NCBI RefSeq assembly: GCF_004359215.1
Contig: NC_090628.1
Location: forward strand, 1,651,755 to 1,695,265
DNA from: Bremia lactucae
Taxonomy: Eukaryota > Oomycota > Peronosporomycetes > Peronosporales > Peronosporaceae
Length of the DNA: 43,511 bases
Direction: 5' to 3'
The notes beneath the pieces are model-generated. The model was not told where the DNA came from. It saw only the letters and a program-made list of their open reading frames with translations, and did not search any database. Numbering within the stretch: the stretch's first letter is position 1; each line of letters opens with the position of its first letter. The translations under genes were made by a program, and so were the position numbers. Shown here in pieces: positions 20,601 to 28,273 of this stretch.

Positions 20601-23600
20601 ATGCACAATTGAGCGGCGGTGTAACTGCATAAGCTCAAACAATTCCACTTCCAGAACATTTCCGGGTGGTAATTGCAACTCTTTTTTGTTGATATTACGC
20701 AGTGCCACAATACTTGGTGCTTGAATCGTCTGCATTCCAACTTTTAAGTACAGTGGTCGTCCCTTCAAATATTTGTCAAGTGATTCTTTGCTAACATTTT
20801 CCGTATTGATACCCTGTGCTTGAAGCCAGCGAAGTAGACGTTCTTCTGCTGAAAGCTTACCAATTTTGTATCCAGCATCATTAGAAAGCTTCATTCCAAA
20901 GCAATGCCAGCTGTGAACGAACGCAATGGCACCGATCATTTCGGAAATGTTTTGATCATTGTATCCGGAAGGCTGCAAGCTCATGTGTACTAAAGCGAGA
21001 TACGAATAAATAACGCATGCAGTCTGGAGATTATTTGCATCTTGTGCTTCTTGCTTCCATTTATTAAGCGTGGTTCGTGCAAATCCCAACGTGAATGCCG
21101 TTAGTTGAGACCGATATTTCTCCGTCTTTTTGAGTTGATGTTCACCAATCAGGTGTCGTTCGAGAGCGAAGGTCATGTAGCGCAAAAAATCTACTCCCAG
21201 CTTAATCATGAAAAGAATAAAGCGTGCGTCAGCCGAGTGGACCGATGTCTCACCCAGCTCTATCACAGCATTCAGCATATTCAAAAAAGGGATTGCAATG
21301 GCGTCTGGAGCATAATTTAATTCGTTTAGCAGAAGTCCGTCCATCGTGCCAAGATAATCACCACACTTTTGATGATGAATTCGAGCGTCAAATGTCCATT
21401 GAACTGCATCTTCAAGATTCACGAGATTTGACTTCCGTAGCGGAATGTGAGATATTTCTCCATTTATGTCTTTGGAAACCCAGTCCCCGCCTTCAAACAG
21501 AATAGCACGGAAAAGCTGCTGCAGACTTGGATGGTATAGATACATCACGCGCTCTCTTGATGAAAAAAATGATAGTACAAGTGGAAGTCTTGCATATGGC
21601 ACCGTTAAGTAGCTCATAAGATACTGAGACTCTTCAGTGGACAGCGTCCCGCTATATGTAGGCAGGTCATCTAAATGCATTATATCATCTTCCGTAATTA
21701 ACGCTGGCAAATTACTCGATGATGATTTACTGAAGCTCTTCGCGAGAAGAGCGCTCAAATTAGCCGGGCTTGTTGTATTTGGGCCCTCTCCAAAGTAAAT
21801 TTTTCTTTTCATAAAGCCCTCCAGCTCCACATCTGCGATATCTTGATCACTACCACGAAAATTTATGACCTTCCACTTAAGTTTTGCATCAAGAATTTGA
21901 TTTAACCCTCGCACACCGAAAAAATTCCGTCGATAAGTTGCTGGAGAGTCGTCAAATGAAAGCTGCCACATCTGCCAGTGATTATTTTCGGTACGGCGCC
22001 TTATAAGCTCCACCTCCTTCGTCTCCATTGTAGCAAGAAACTTGACTGCCGCAACCAAATCACGAGTCAATCCCACCTCTGGATGATCACCCGCCATGGG
22101 CGTTGATTCCCCACAGAACCATTCCATCAATGCTTCCATTTCAGTCGGAGGTGCCTGATTGCTTAAGTCAATGAGCTGGTAACTGTACCGCTCCATGAGT
22201 CGGCGAAAAAATACTAGCGTCGTAGAATACTTCTTGATCTCAATGTTGTCCTCAGGCATGTGATAATCGAAAAGTTGTCGCTTGCCTTTCACGTCTTGAT
22301 TGTGAAAGTAATCAAGAACTTGACCTCGAACCGTGCAAAAATTTGGCCGCACCAACTCCATCGCCGATGCCACCTTCTGGATTGAAAAATTGGCTTTGCA
22401 AAAAGTGTGAGCCAGCACATATCCAGGTTCTTCTTCCATCATCAGCGAAAGTTCGAGTGGCTCGTCAATTGCCGGAGTTCGCAATAAAGCGTCGTATATG
22501 CACAACGTGCACAATGCCGCCAGAGCGCGCTCGGAGTCAAATTGACGAGTTGGCTGATCAATCGATTGCCAAACAGATCCAAGAATCATAAGCAAGGAAT
22601 GCAACTGCTTCAGGCACCGAAGCTGCATATTCTTCGTGACAGGCTGCCGCCACATGCACATTGGTGGTGCTACCTCAGAAGCGCTTTGAGCCTCTGGTAC
22701 AGGTAGCACTTCCACGAGAAGACTAGTGATAAGCTGTATAACTTCGTAATGTATCGATAGTCGTGACGACGAAGAGCCCTCTGCGGCTCGCCTAAGCAAT
22801 GATTCGCACAAAGCCTCACATCTAACAAACGCTGCAACTGCTAGGGTCACAGATGTGACCCGCTGAGGCACATTGAGAAAGTTGTCGAGAGCAGAAAGTT
22901 CAAGTTCAGATGTCCTCCCCGCATAATCACTTTCATTTCCTTGTAATTGAAGCAGCTCTACATTAGCAAAAGGAGCAAAAATAATTGAGTCACTAAATGT
23001 AGCCGTCTTGCGCTTTCTTTCGTCATCAGAGCTAGCAGTCAACTTAATCGACGCTAAGAGCTTTTCTGACTGAGTCAAGAGATTATTCACGTGACTAAGG
23101 CCATGAGGTTGGATAAATTTCATTTCGTACTGCTTCAGCGTTTTCAATCCTAATTGCTTCATACCCATAGCAATGCATTTCATTTCGGATACGGTAATCT
23201 TTGGCCGTGGCAAGGTAAAATTCTCTTCCGCCCATGGGTAATGATCACCGGTAGGGTCCGACAGCACCAATTTTTCGCCCATTGGAGTCAAAAGTGTCCC
23301 GTTGGGGGCTCGAAAAATAAGGGTAGGTACATTTGTCACATTAAACGTTTCAATGAGTTGCTTTCGTGCCTCGATTTCAGCATACGGCACCACGAGCCAT
23401 GTTTGATCCAGTAAGCTGTCCACGATCTCAAATTGTTGTTGGTCAGCAGGGACCACAATCACACTCAACTTTTTCCCCTTCGCATGCAGTTCTTCAGTTA
23501 GTTTTAACAACTTCTTTGTCAATGTCCGACAAGCAATTGACTTAAATTGAATGAAAAAAATACCAACGACAGCTTCCGAATTAATTTCTGCCACACTGTG

Positions 23601-24587
23601 AGTTCCTTGCAGCGAATCCTGCAACGAACACATCGATAATATTCGCAGCGCATTGTCCAGCATCGCTTCTGGAATTGCCATAGCAGGGTTCTCGGCAATT
23701 TTCAACTCTTTAATGACCTGTTGAAACAAACGGTACCGTAGCTTGTACAGAATAAAATAATTGACCTCGTTATTCGTGAAAGCTTGGCTTTGCAGACATA
23801 CATATCGCACTGCTTCAATGACGCTTTTACAAAAGCCCAGCTGACTTCGTTGGACTGTGTGGACACTTCCAATCGCTGCATTTTTCCAATCACTTTCTTT
23901 TGTCGTTTGGCTTGCTAGTGGCAACAATTTATCCCCCGCGAGCCAAGGTAGTAGCACGTCGTAAACAGTCTCTACTCGATGGTACTCGGACGGGGGCTTG
24001 CGCACCCACAGTAAGAACAGCAGCGTCCAAAACGCCATGTCAAGAAAGCGGGCAGCCGGAATGGCGCCTATTTGGATACACGGCTGCACGCGGATTTTGT
24101 CGGCGCCGCCGTCTACCTTGCAGGGGTGATACATCTCAGCACCCGGGCCTTTGTTACATACGGTAAACGTGTACTCTAAATCGCTTGTTTTTTTCACAAT
24201 ATAAATAATTGAATGGCTACTGAGGGTACCCACGTAGCCCCCAGGCACCAGCATAAATTGCCCCACTTGAAGCTTATGGAGCACAGCCTTCCACTCGGCC
24301 AGAAACGCCTGAAATTGCATGGCATTCTCAACTCTAGAACCCTTCTCGGCCCACTGGCCGCAGCTGATTAGCTGTGGTAGTAGCTTACTCTGCAGCACGC
24401 GCTCCTGCTGGACTGAAAGTGCGGTATCTAAAGCGCTGTCTGCTTGTTGCTGCGGCTGTAGCAGCTGAGCAAAGTCACTAAGCATTTCAACCAAAGCTTG
24501 TGGGTCTCCACCAGCCTCGTATGGTGTGCTGCGGAGATACGGATCACCAAAACCGCCCAAGTAGATCGCAGAACTCCATATTGCCAT
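11700..24587 (-). CDS. Giant DUF3638/DUF3645-type protein with UBA, EF-hand and RanBP2 zinc fingers
   Basis: One uninterrupted frame of 4,295 residues. Domains in order: a nucleoredoxin/thioredoxin-like fold at about 336-455 (VVGIFF, SVIVVPAD, WLVVPY, VPTLIF) in which the WCPPC site is replaced by FKSIAC; a RanBP2-like zinc finger at about 1479-1510 (YWECRAC...CEVCGTRR); a UBA-like helix set at about 1817-1857 (VVQLMAMGFS, LAAQWLLDE) and a second related segment after it; a P-loop MGAGKTT at about 2841; DEVD at about 3004; FSGTPSN at about 3357; QGAYRMRG at about 3519; an acidic Glu/Ala run near 3720; an EF-hand loop DEDEDDQLSFEQ near 4079; three C-terminal RanBP2 fingers from about 4185. The P-loop to QGAYRMRG region matches my memory of the DUF3638/DUF3645 family, whose members are often auto-named ubiquitinyl hydrolase. 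I infer a ubiquitin-linked ATPase-like scaffold; no activity is proven. Confidence 0.88.
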   Translation of the reverse strand: MAIWSSAIYLGGFGDPYLRSTPYEAGGDPQALVEMLSDFAQLLQPQQQADSALDTALSVQQERVLQSKLLPQLISCGQWAEKGSRVENAMQFQAFLAEWKAVLHKLQVGQFMLVPGGYVGTLSSHSIIYIVKKTSDLEYTFTVCNKGPGAEMYHPCKVDGGADKIRVQPCIQIGAIPAARFLDMAFWTLLFLLWVRKPPSEYHRVETVYDVLLPWLAGDKLLPLASQTTKESDWKNAAIGSVHTVQRSQLGFCKSVIEAVRYVCLQSQAFTNNEVNYFILYKLRYRLFQQVIKELKIAENPAMAIPEAMLDNALRILSMCSLQDSLQGTHSVAEINSEAVVGIFFIQFKSIACRTLTKKLLKLTEELHAKGKKLSVIVVPADQQQFEIVDSLLDQTWLVVPYAEIEARKQLIETFNVTNVPTLIFRAPNGTLLTPMGEKLVLSDPTGDHYPWAEENFTLPRPKITVSEMKCIAMGMKQLGLKTLKQYEMKFIQPHGLSHVNNLLTQSEKLLASIKLTASSDDERKRKTATFSDSIIFAPFANVELLQLQGNESDYAGRTSELELSALDNFLNVPQRVTSVTLAVAAFVRCEALCESLLRRAAEGSSSSRLSIHYEVIQLITSLLVEVLPVPEAQSASEVAPPMCMWRQPVTKNMQLRCLKQLHSLLMILGSVWQSIDQPTRQFDSERALAALCTLCIYDALLRTPAIDEPLELSLMMEEEPGYVLAHTFCKANFSIQKVASAMELVRPNFCTVRGQVLDYFHNQDVKGKRQLFDYHMPEDNIEIKKYSTTLVFFRRLMERYSYQLIDLSNQAPPTEMEALMEWFCGESTPMAGDHPEVGLTRDLVAAVKFLATMETKEVELIRRRTENNHWQMWQLSFDDSPATYRRNFFGVRGLNQILDAKLKWKVINFRGSDQDIADVELEGFMKRKIYFGEGPNTTSPANLSALLAKSFSKSSSSNLPALITEDDIMHLDDLPTYSGTLSTEESQYLMSYLTVPYARLPLVLSFFSSRERVMYLYHPSLQQLFRAILFEGGDWVSKDINGEISHIPLRKSNLVNLEDAVQWTFDARIHHQKCGDYLGTMDGLLLNELNYAPDAIAIPFLNMLNAVIELGETSVHSADARFILFMIKLGVDFLRYMTFALERHLIGEHQLKKTEKYRSQLTAFTLGFARTTLNKWKQEAQDANNLQTACVIYSYLALVHMSLQPSGYNDQNISEMIGAIAFVHSWHCFGMKLSNDAGYKIGKLSAEERLLRWLQAQGINTENVSKESLDKYLKGRPLYLKVGMQTIQAPSIVALRNINKKELQLPPGNVLEVELFELMQLHRRSIVHWLVGLQKATRNKILTDIARIAICSDDQHDSWEWIDVSEVGGAGKYSCHLQEINLDVQTGKLLWRNDELKPVPDSMTQHADFKIIFGSKSLHCGLVARQEHRLWVNIVNSNFQLVEWDDPPREIDQGVGAPVALASMSLDNPCNNLQELKMYWECRACTCANFNGDNVNALCEVCGTRRVESTLPSKKDQESKANQSGDDGFLYLEQIFTRPFDIYSEEEHPHADEQWFVDLVGSTLRLLYPSEPDEKRLPYTLFLSSNPLSAESETIRLIGLDRSSNDNEKDYLSTFKEIVAYRSMKVIHMYALISHGRRLYRKLIFTSNSCLSLHSFPLNVSFDQGPVDPALLEIRGEPSERQMRGGSLVILRNNQLLNGSEQYVPPRLLQGVVPSCLLENFRFWIGEDRRIRGEPLDSKSQWFRYRVEVDLTKTGEACIRRKSILTTFSHIHRDADEKARSAASSHMQPPPASNRAPDRAAVETSLCQSPDSNVVTDDNVVQLMAMGFSNTACMLALRNNHYIVDLAAQWLLDENNQKCIVDAEELGVSGEVAYSFKEHKEHNIGLLMSLEGSHTRAVIEYALDLFSNDLELAKAWICEPSSCIEFERTANAGNKSQSGGSATEWLTPIKIEEGSKEPKSVNDALEVAEEVAGETLYLLSLLEACSAHGNDDIFLLSVLLGRVENLSHILVWCYNSNEGLVTPGLSSIAFIELPRLKLKLQPKKELVGERIRLYVMDQNGWFVSNLNVAIPDSSKYLCKLVKIASNCIVLESDTTDLMLICPNHDLYSPVILGDPFSSVLVSDRSSVVWQQAMETKFYTYPVHSSHTFLLLPSFSSKLYLILTSMLNHNYAAAMEMITGCNIDVKFTDEEKHVFEQLSKTVGDRHPNACACRIRLSLCIIYSDNKAPWTLSRELHDYLTTRNHVDAFGKLTLEEEEEALAQCQLQSPLLLLRKKFCGHVNTNVDTVVEFKLPRPRIGGQPWKKLCLLSKRHLFTYGKKLSTVRYNRPKHEFLIEKFLIDGEEAGQIVWNCAVVGDEISGTNRGLGFLFLYECLNEELVVRMGGDDCSQSLGNLFARFLHLKLSKWGRETVSDGEEESAPLYAMAQLAMMIAYPQKRWAVSPHDQESTRLLSQGANLYSKTTAETLLKHFFNFGEMEFLSRLESEDHQARVVDPIKTQFGELHHSTDHVFKTVIAPKNDKQNFDASNASCSERVYATPKGCFVNPEFPLDAIDVKRFITYCDPETEADEKLPFDLSDHPVAQTAAAKDLLKRLRDDITINAHEVNKSKDAFIAGVTPMELQLPSKESLRRSSTDLLQKLIFVCGKMRTSDRKMVDEGILRLEILLNEIRCDVHEGAENTGAADRFAIQRRIGIYPRVNFAFLTSLLASNSFEADLRARNPFVKIATSHLIEELSLLLFTCSRIIHLNRTIQAASTLVEYLSSLTSQYADDYSRKIKITCQASRDLAGILLSKRHYLHDYGQQKSSGWRFDPRYLVFEYVFDILLRDRQVQMIDSFTMSLAKGNSRVQQMIMGAGKTTVVGPLLSYILADKEHLVMHVMPTALLEQSRQVLRNRFSNSIFLKRIFTFEFDRAVSDDPIFASQVFKKLDRARRHGDVVCASPESIKSMMLKLVELLHSIEGSTDIIMLPIASASQNTRRLRRVLEDRSAMADELYKTLRLWQNGILIMDEVDVLLHPLRSELNFPIGTKIPIDLAANRWELPIYLIDAILTMPHSSNDQFDLISRLHAVLDNGYSAHTLQRFPHLVLLDMEFYELRMLPLLSELAMEWLLKLIRVGKLEIPVDRLKFYIECSPSDLHSNSSIRYDIENALSEASIKLLNLARDWLHTMLPHILSKINRVSYGLLRGSYQAAANFGNSVGKTHSRMMLAVPFIGKDVPSRSSEFAHPDVLIGLTILAYRHEGIRASDLVRIVSQLKQDFGRQLGPRDQRPACLRLCEWVQMGLGELSPEKHHDFGGVLPLPLFQLHDSAQVSRLHLLIAKLASLVHYYVRQHIFPSCMNFQKLKITACGHELGSNSLFAKRIGFSGTPSNLLPLDLGECHYEPRSDGSIFGALTNKRIVTIERKVEWTARKLLLDIAHANPPVHALIDTGALITGFDNQEVASFLLKELPNDMEGVVYLDENDRQFILLRDHNAPMPLVQCGLSPSKRFTFYDQVHTVGMDIKQCVNARAILTLGKDMTFRDYAQGAYRMRGITTGQSICLYLIPEVENRIRHEMRLACVEMNSQGTAQDRLQEFLVFVPAWLLINSMRTESMQLVQLSLQELNNTWRTSALRYLLDEIETASINKSSLSSRLRRFIDYRSDSSKAWLRKCIAIFRVEISYTVDAVVPLRKQLLDIIEELIRNHDEFVKTEEESFRVAAVKQRLAHSSGIEPQQGDLRLTAEVVHENEAEAEEEAEEEAEQEEQKMSAFTRDDEHPIPWSASILGQPPKVAEALTTESDEVTISSLILDEASVFYPFAQFQAHSDCPKLAFPAELLMSGNFYRRRWIGLGERRLKNIGFILEWSPQLYQESMKALVQQLFRAFLASDGSKCNANDIAVKAIQAAAVIASTSPESVSDALKNAVAVATSKMPVYMATLSLAEAETIRRMIHTKHPVFQISQVKLRTSEGEVVDSSSIFSSWSRKADSAVLIELKHRDRTIAVGVECLRFFNNEMYFSPRKLGLLLEGLAAVPINSRLEFFECLLRLRLRERHLWGDTPLAKVFTAPNEWHLLTARARLQQFQQSLGRKQLQHQKKRVKARDSKPSTAALHLAVALRQFDEDEDDQLSFEQVHKCFESFHLGFSSKELHEIIDLIANARSKTDKKDHEQCISIEAICAAFNISREEMANAFLEKIRETAGGVDSLDSESLWSCPICTFVNESTAVVCGACNEPDPKLQDQDACRQLQRQGWRCGKCTFINQPEDESCAICELTMDGQRGVPRGMWMCAGEQGGCTFFNLMTNFYCEVCNRARPDLASTRF

Positions 24588-24677
24588 TAAGATCTTGAAG
24601 ATTGAAGAGAACAGAAATAGTGATGAATGCTCAAACTCTTGTTGCGCCGGTAAAACCCTCTCTCATGTTTTTGACAT
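24588..24677 (-). promoter_or_regulatory. Short 5' flank of the giant gene, bounded by an LTR
   Basis: Only about 90 bp separate the giant gene ATG from sequence matching LTR family C. On the minus strand the motif CATTCATCACTATTT at about 24620-24634 loosely resembles an oomycete initiator and lies about 35-45 bp from the ATG. If correct, the native upstream region has been cut off by the LTR insertion. Confidence 0.4.
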
Positions 24678-25803
24678 CTGGCGGCGACCATATTTGCTAC
24701 CCATGATAAATTCGATTTAAGTAACTAACTATTTTTAAATTAGATAATAGGGTATTTTACCCATGACGTAAATGTACCACAACAACGTTTTTCCAACCGA
24801 TGTGTGCCCCATTACACCCTCCCCCATCAGACTGTTGACACCGAATGACAACATTCTCTTCATTTCCTCTTTGAGGTTGGAACATAAACAGCTAACCGTT
24901 CGGTTGTGTTTTTCTATCCTTTGTCTCATAACAATCAAGCGTTAGTCACAGACTCTATGCACCTTCCTCGACGATGAGGGAATGGTGGACTTTGAAAGTC
25001 ACTCTCCATCAGAGGAGGAGGAGAAAGAGCGTTCGTTCTCTTGCGCCTTCTCCTCCGGATGAACGTCGGCGGGCCCCGAATCCGTTCCCAGAACGTGGTA
25101 CCGCTGATGTCTTAACTGCATTGAGCAGGACACTGGACCCAGAGTCCACATCATTACGAATCCGCTCGATGAAGAGCAAGAGCGGATAACCCTCTTGGAC
25201 GAAAGATCTCGTCGTCGAGCTGCCGAGATAGCGAAAGCTAAAGCTCATAGTGAATTTAGATTCACTCCGCTTAGTGCGGACGAGCGTCTCAAAGAGATAG
25301 CGGGTCACAGCTTAGGCATCTGGATCTCCGCTGACCCGGCAAAGACGCCGGAGGAGATCGCTGCCAGCGACGCTCTTCATAAGCGATACCTTACGCCAGA
25401 CGTAATGACGCGGAGCCAGCATCTGACGCGTTTACGTGATCAAGCCCGTGGGGCTTCGGTGACCTCCATGAGGGAGTTTCCGATCGTTTTGTTTCCAAAC
25501 GTAACAAGTAGTGAAAACGAAGTCTCATTTGAGAACTGGGTCCACCGGGCCCGCCAACTTCGTTATATTTGGAATATCGAAGAGTCTACGGATAGGGCTG
25601 ATGTCCGTTTGAAACGGAAGCTTCGCTTCGACTTCGCAAAGCTTAAGGCCAAAGGCAAGTTACGTTCGGCATTTATGCCACAAAACGAAGAAAGGCCTAG
25701 CCGATATATCAGTGCTTTGGTTGACCGTACAACCATGGATCGAAGCCGCACAGAGGCTATAGATCCACCTAATCCCACGTCTAGTAGTGGAAACGTCGTT
25801 TGA
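24678..25803 (+). mobile_element. LTR retroelement family C, 5'-truncated fragment
   Basis: Positions 24678-24814 match the reverse complement of 33099-33245 (LTR 3' end, ending CCCCATTACA), and 24815-25110 match 32800-33098 in reverse. The element then continues into a gag-like frame to 25803, where sequence of chromovirus B begins on the other strand. The first part of the LTR is missing. The adjoining host gene lies within 100 bp. Confidence 0.75.
24974..25803 (+). pseudogene. Family C gag-like open frame, N-terminally broken
   Basis: The translation FLDDEGMVDFESHSPSEEEE at about 24967-25026 is shared with the copy at 32700-33009 (minus strand). After stops and frame changes it becomes a clean 202-codon frame at 25195-25803 with charged helical content (SRRRAAEIAKAKAH, LSADERLKEIAG, FENWVHRARQLRYIW). 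No zinc knuckle or enzymatic motif is present. Position directly after an LTR makes gag the likely identity; the family is otherwise not recognised. Perfect inverted repeats occur within it at 25249-25266 and 25604-25618. Confidence 0.55.
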
Positions 25804-25839
25804 CGCGAGTTGACGTTGAGCTTGGCGCTCAAAAAATCA

Positions 25840-26276
25840 ACGGCGAACGAGCAATCTTGCCGAAGAGGTACCTCGAACTCCCAAGAATTTTCAGAAGAGG
25901 GGTACCCTAGCCACTTCACCAGATACTGCAATTGACCCTTACGACGACGTCCCATTTAAAAGTGTTTCTACATGAAACTGAAGGTTCCCCCGCGCATCTA
26001 GCAGCGCAGGAGGGAACCGAAAATTCGGCGGAAGTATTTGATGCTCTACGGCACGAGGTGCAACTTCTTCTTGACGTCCTTGCTCGGATTGAGAGCTCTT
26101 TTGAGGCGGTTCGGGACCGTCGACACTGGAGCGTCAGCAGCCTCGTTTAAAGGGCAAGCTGGATATCCTGGTGAGGATGCAGCAATCTGCGGCACGACCA
26201 TCTGTATCGGCGCAAATGCCTTCAAGTCCATGTGGGAAGAGTCCCGATATGGCTTAAGCAAGCCAACGTAGAACAC
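25840..26276 (-). pseudogene. Chromovirus B: GPY/F-like tail and chromodomain
   Basis: The minus-strand frame 26046-26276 starts VFYVGLLKPYRD, the end of the GPY/F-type integrase tail. The frame at 25840-25955 reads RRRKGQLQYLVKWLGYP followed by SSENSWE, the core of a chromodomain (YLVKW-GYP...SWE), which is expected to target integration to marked chromatin. The two pieces are in different frames. Confidence 0.85.
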
Positions 26277-26329
26277 TGGGTGTGTACGCAGCTTGCTAGG
26301 AAGGTTTAGCGTGTAAGCTAGGCCCTTCC

Positions 26330-26790
26330 TGGCATACTAATGGACTCCCAGCAACCTATGAGGACGGGAAGGCTCGTCAGTGGCTCAGCAGCATGCGCCG
26401 AGGTTTAACCCGTTGGCAAGTTTCGCATGTGCGAACATATGTGCTGACCCATCTATAAAGTTTGGGCCACCAAATACTCTGACTTACCGAGTCGTAGGTC
26501 TTTCTCTACCGAGATGACCACCAAGGACAGTATCGTGTGCCTCGTAAAGGATTCGGTACTTCAAATCCTCATCATGAGGAACAACGACACGCGGAGGGTC
26601 CGCGGTGGCTGTGCAATAAAGCAACAGGTCGTTAAGCGATGTAACCTTGCACGCAAACGTGCCGGCAATTTAATACCTGAGTCAGAGTTCTTTAAAGCTC
26701 GTAGCAGAGCTACACACTGTTCATACTTGGCGTAAGCCGAACGGAGTTTTTCAGGAATAGGCGACAAGAAAGTCATTAAATGCGAGAGCT
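26330..26790 (-). pseudogene. Chromovirus B: integrase zinc-binding domain, catalytic core deleted
   Basis: Minus-strand translation gives the linker (LRSAYAKYEQCVALLRAL), then IWWPKLYRWVSTYVRTCETC and QRVKP, the CC half of the HHCC integrase finger. About 30 codons later the sequence jumps from CWES (start of the catalytic core in relatives) to THPVFYVG. The whole D,D-35-E core is therefore missing, apparently by one internal deletion near 26325-26345. Several stops are present. Confidence 0.8.
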
Positions 26791-27260
26791 CATAATCCGC
26801 CTGCGTGATAACGCATCGGCCAAAGCATTCTGCTTGCCGGGCTTATACTTCACCTCGAAGTTGTATTTCGCGAAAAAGGATAGCCATCGGGCCATTCTCT
26901 GTGAGAGATGAGGCGACTTAGTCGCCGTACGTAATGGCGCATGATCTGTAAATATCACAACGGCTTAGAGTCGAGCAGATGAATTCTGAATTTGACCAGA
27001 GCATACTTCATAGCAAATGCCTCTTTGTCATGAACTGGGTAGTTTTTTTCGCAGCTTTAAGCTGTCTAGACTCGAACGCAATAACACGTTCACGCCCATC
27101 AACATCTGTTTGTAACAGAGCACTGCCAATGGCGAAATCCGAATCGTCACAGACGACACCGAAAGGCCGATTTGGGTTTGGCAGTGCCAGAATCAGGGCA
27201 TGGATAAGACTATTCTTAACTGCTCGCAAAACATTATGTTTGGTGCTAGCCCAGCACCAA
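26776..27260 (-). pseudogene. Chromovirus B: RNase H-like domain
   Basis: Frames 27008-27229 and 26776-26958 read NRPFGVVCDDSDFAIGSALL, VIAFESRQLKAAKKT, then FTDHAPLRTA, ARWLSFFAKYNFEV and KYKPGKQNALADALSRR. These are the Gypsy RNase H blocks, including the final ADALSRR. A frame break separates the two parts. Confidence 0.88.
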
Positions 27261-28200
27261 TCTGTATCGTTAGGAGATTAGATAATGGCGTAGCCATATC
27301 AGCGTAATTTTCGCTATATTTGAGTAAATAATTGGCGAGAGCCAACCACTTACGCAAATCCTTTTGTTTTTTAGGAATCGGCCAATCTACTATAGTTTTT
27401 ACATTAGCGGGATCCGCTGTAAGGCCTCGCTTTTCAATGAGGCATCCTAAAAAAGAAGTTTCGTCTGCGCCAAAAATGCGTAAAGATGCATTGGCATACA
27501 ATTTATTTGTGCTCATACACTCGAGCACTGCTCGCAAAAAGGTCCAAATGGTTTTCCATATCCGACCGACCCTGCTCCACACGACTATGAACAAAAACGT
27601 CATCGAATTAAGTCTGTGTATAACATCAATGAGTGGGGAAAAGTTGCGTCACTAGACGATTGAATGTTGCCGGGGCGTTGGAAAGCCCTTGTGGCATCAC
27701 CAACCACTCCCATAACATACCGCTTGGGGTGCTAACCGCTGTAAGCGGGATATCGCTAGCTCGCATGAGCAGTTGGTAGTAAACATCGACTAAGTCCAGT
27801 GCACTGTACATTGTACATCCCATCATACTGTTCTAAAGAACATCATTTCTAGGAATGCGGTTTGTGCTGGTATAGTGACAGTGTTAAGCTTATTATTAGC
27901 ATGTACAATGCGCCATTTACCATTTGGCTTTTTGACACAAAATGTCGGTGTCGAATGAGGAGATTTGCTCTCTCGTATCATTCCAGTCTCGTGCTTAGCG
28001 CTAAAGAAATTGTCAATGACGTCACACTGCTCCCTTGATAAAGCCATTGTCGTGTGACACAGTATTTGGTTCCCGGAACCAAGTCAATTTCATGACGAAC
28101 ACCTCTATCCGGCGGTAAAGTAGATGGTGGATTATTACATACCACATCTTGGAATTCCTTAATCAAGGAATAAAAGGGATCCGTAGGATCTTTAAGGATC
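27261..28200 (-). pseudogene. Chromovirus B: reverse transcriptase
   Basis: Pieces in three frames give GVRHEIDLVPGTKYC, GMIRESKSPHSTPTFCVKK, WRIVHANNKLNTVTIPAQT, YSALDLVDVYYQLLMR, LWEWLVMPQGLSNAPATFN, an active-site area reading FDDVFVHSR at about 27580-27610, and DWPIPKKQKDLRKWL. Frameshifts occur near 27830 and 27620, and stops are present. It is closely related in motif content to the RT of elements A and D. Confidence 0.88.
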
Positions 28201-28273
28201 GATGACCCATTTCGCGCACTAAGTGCAGCTTTTGTGTCATCCAGGACAGCTTCGTCTAGAAGTGACGATGAGT

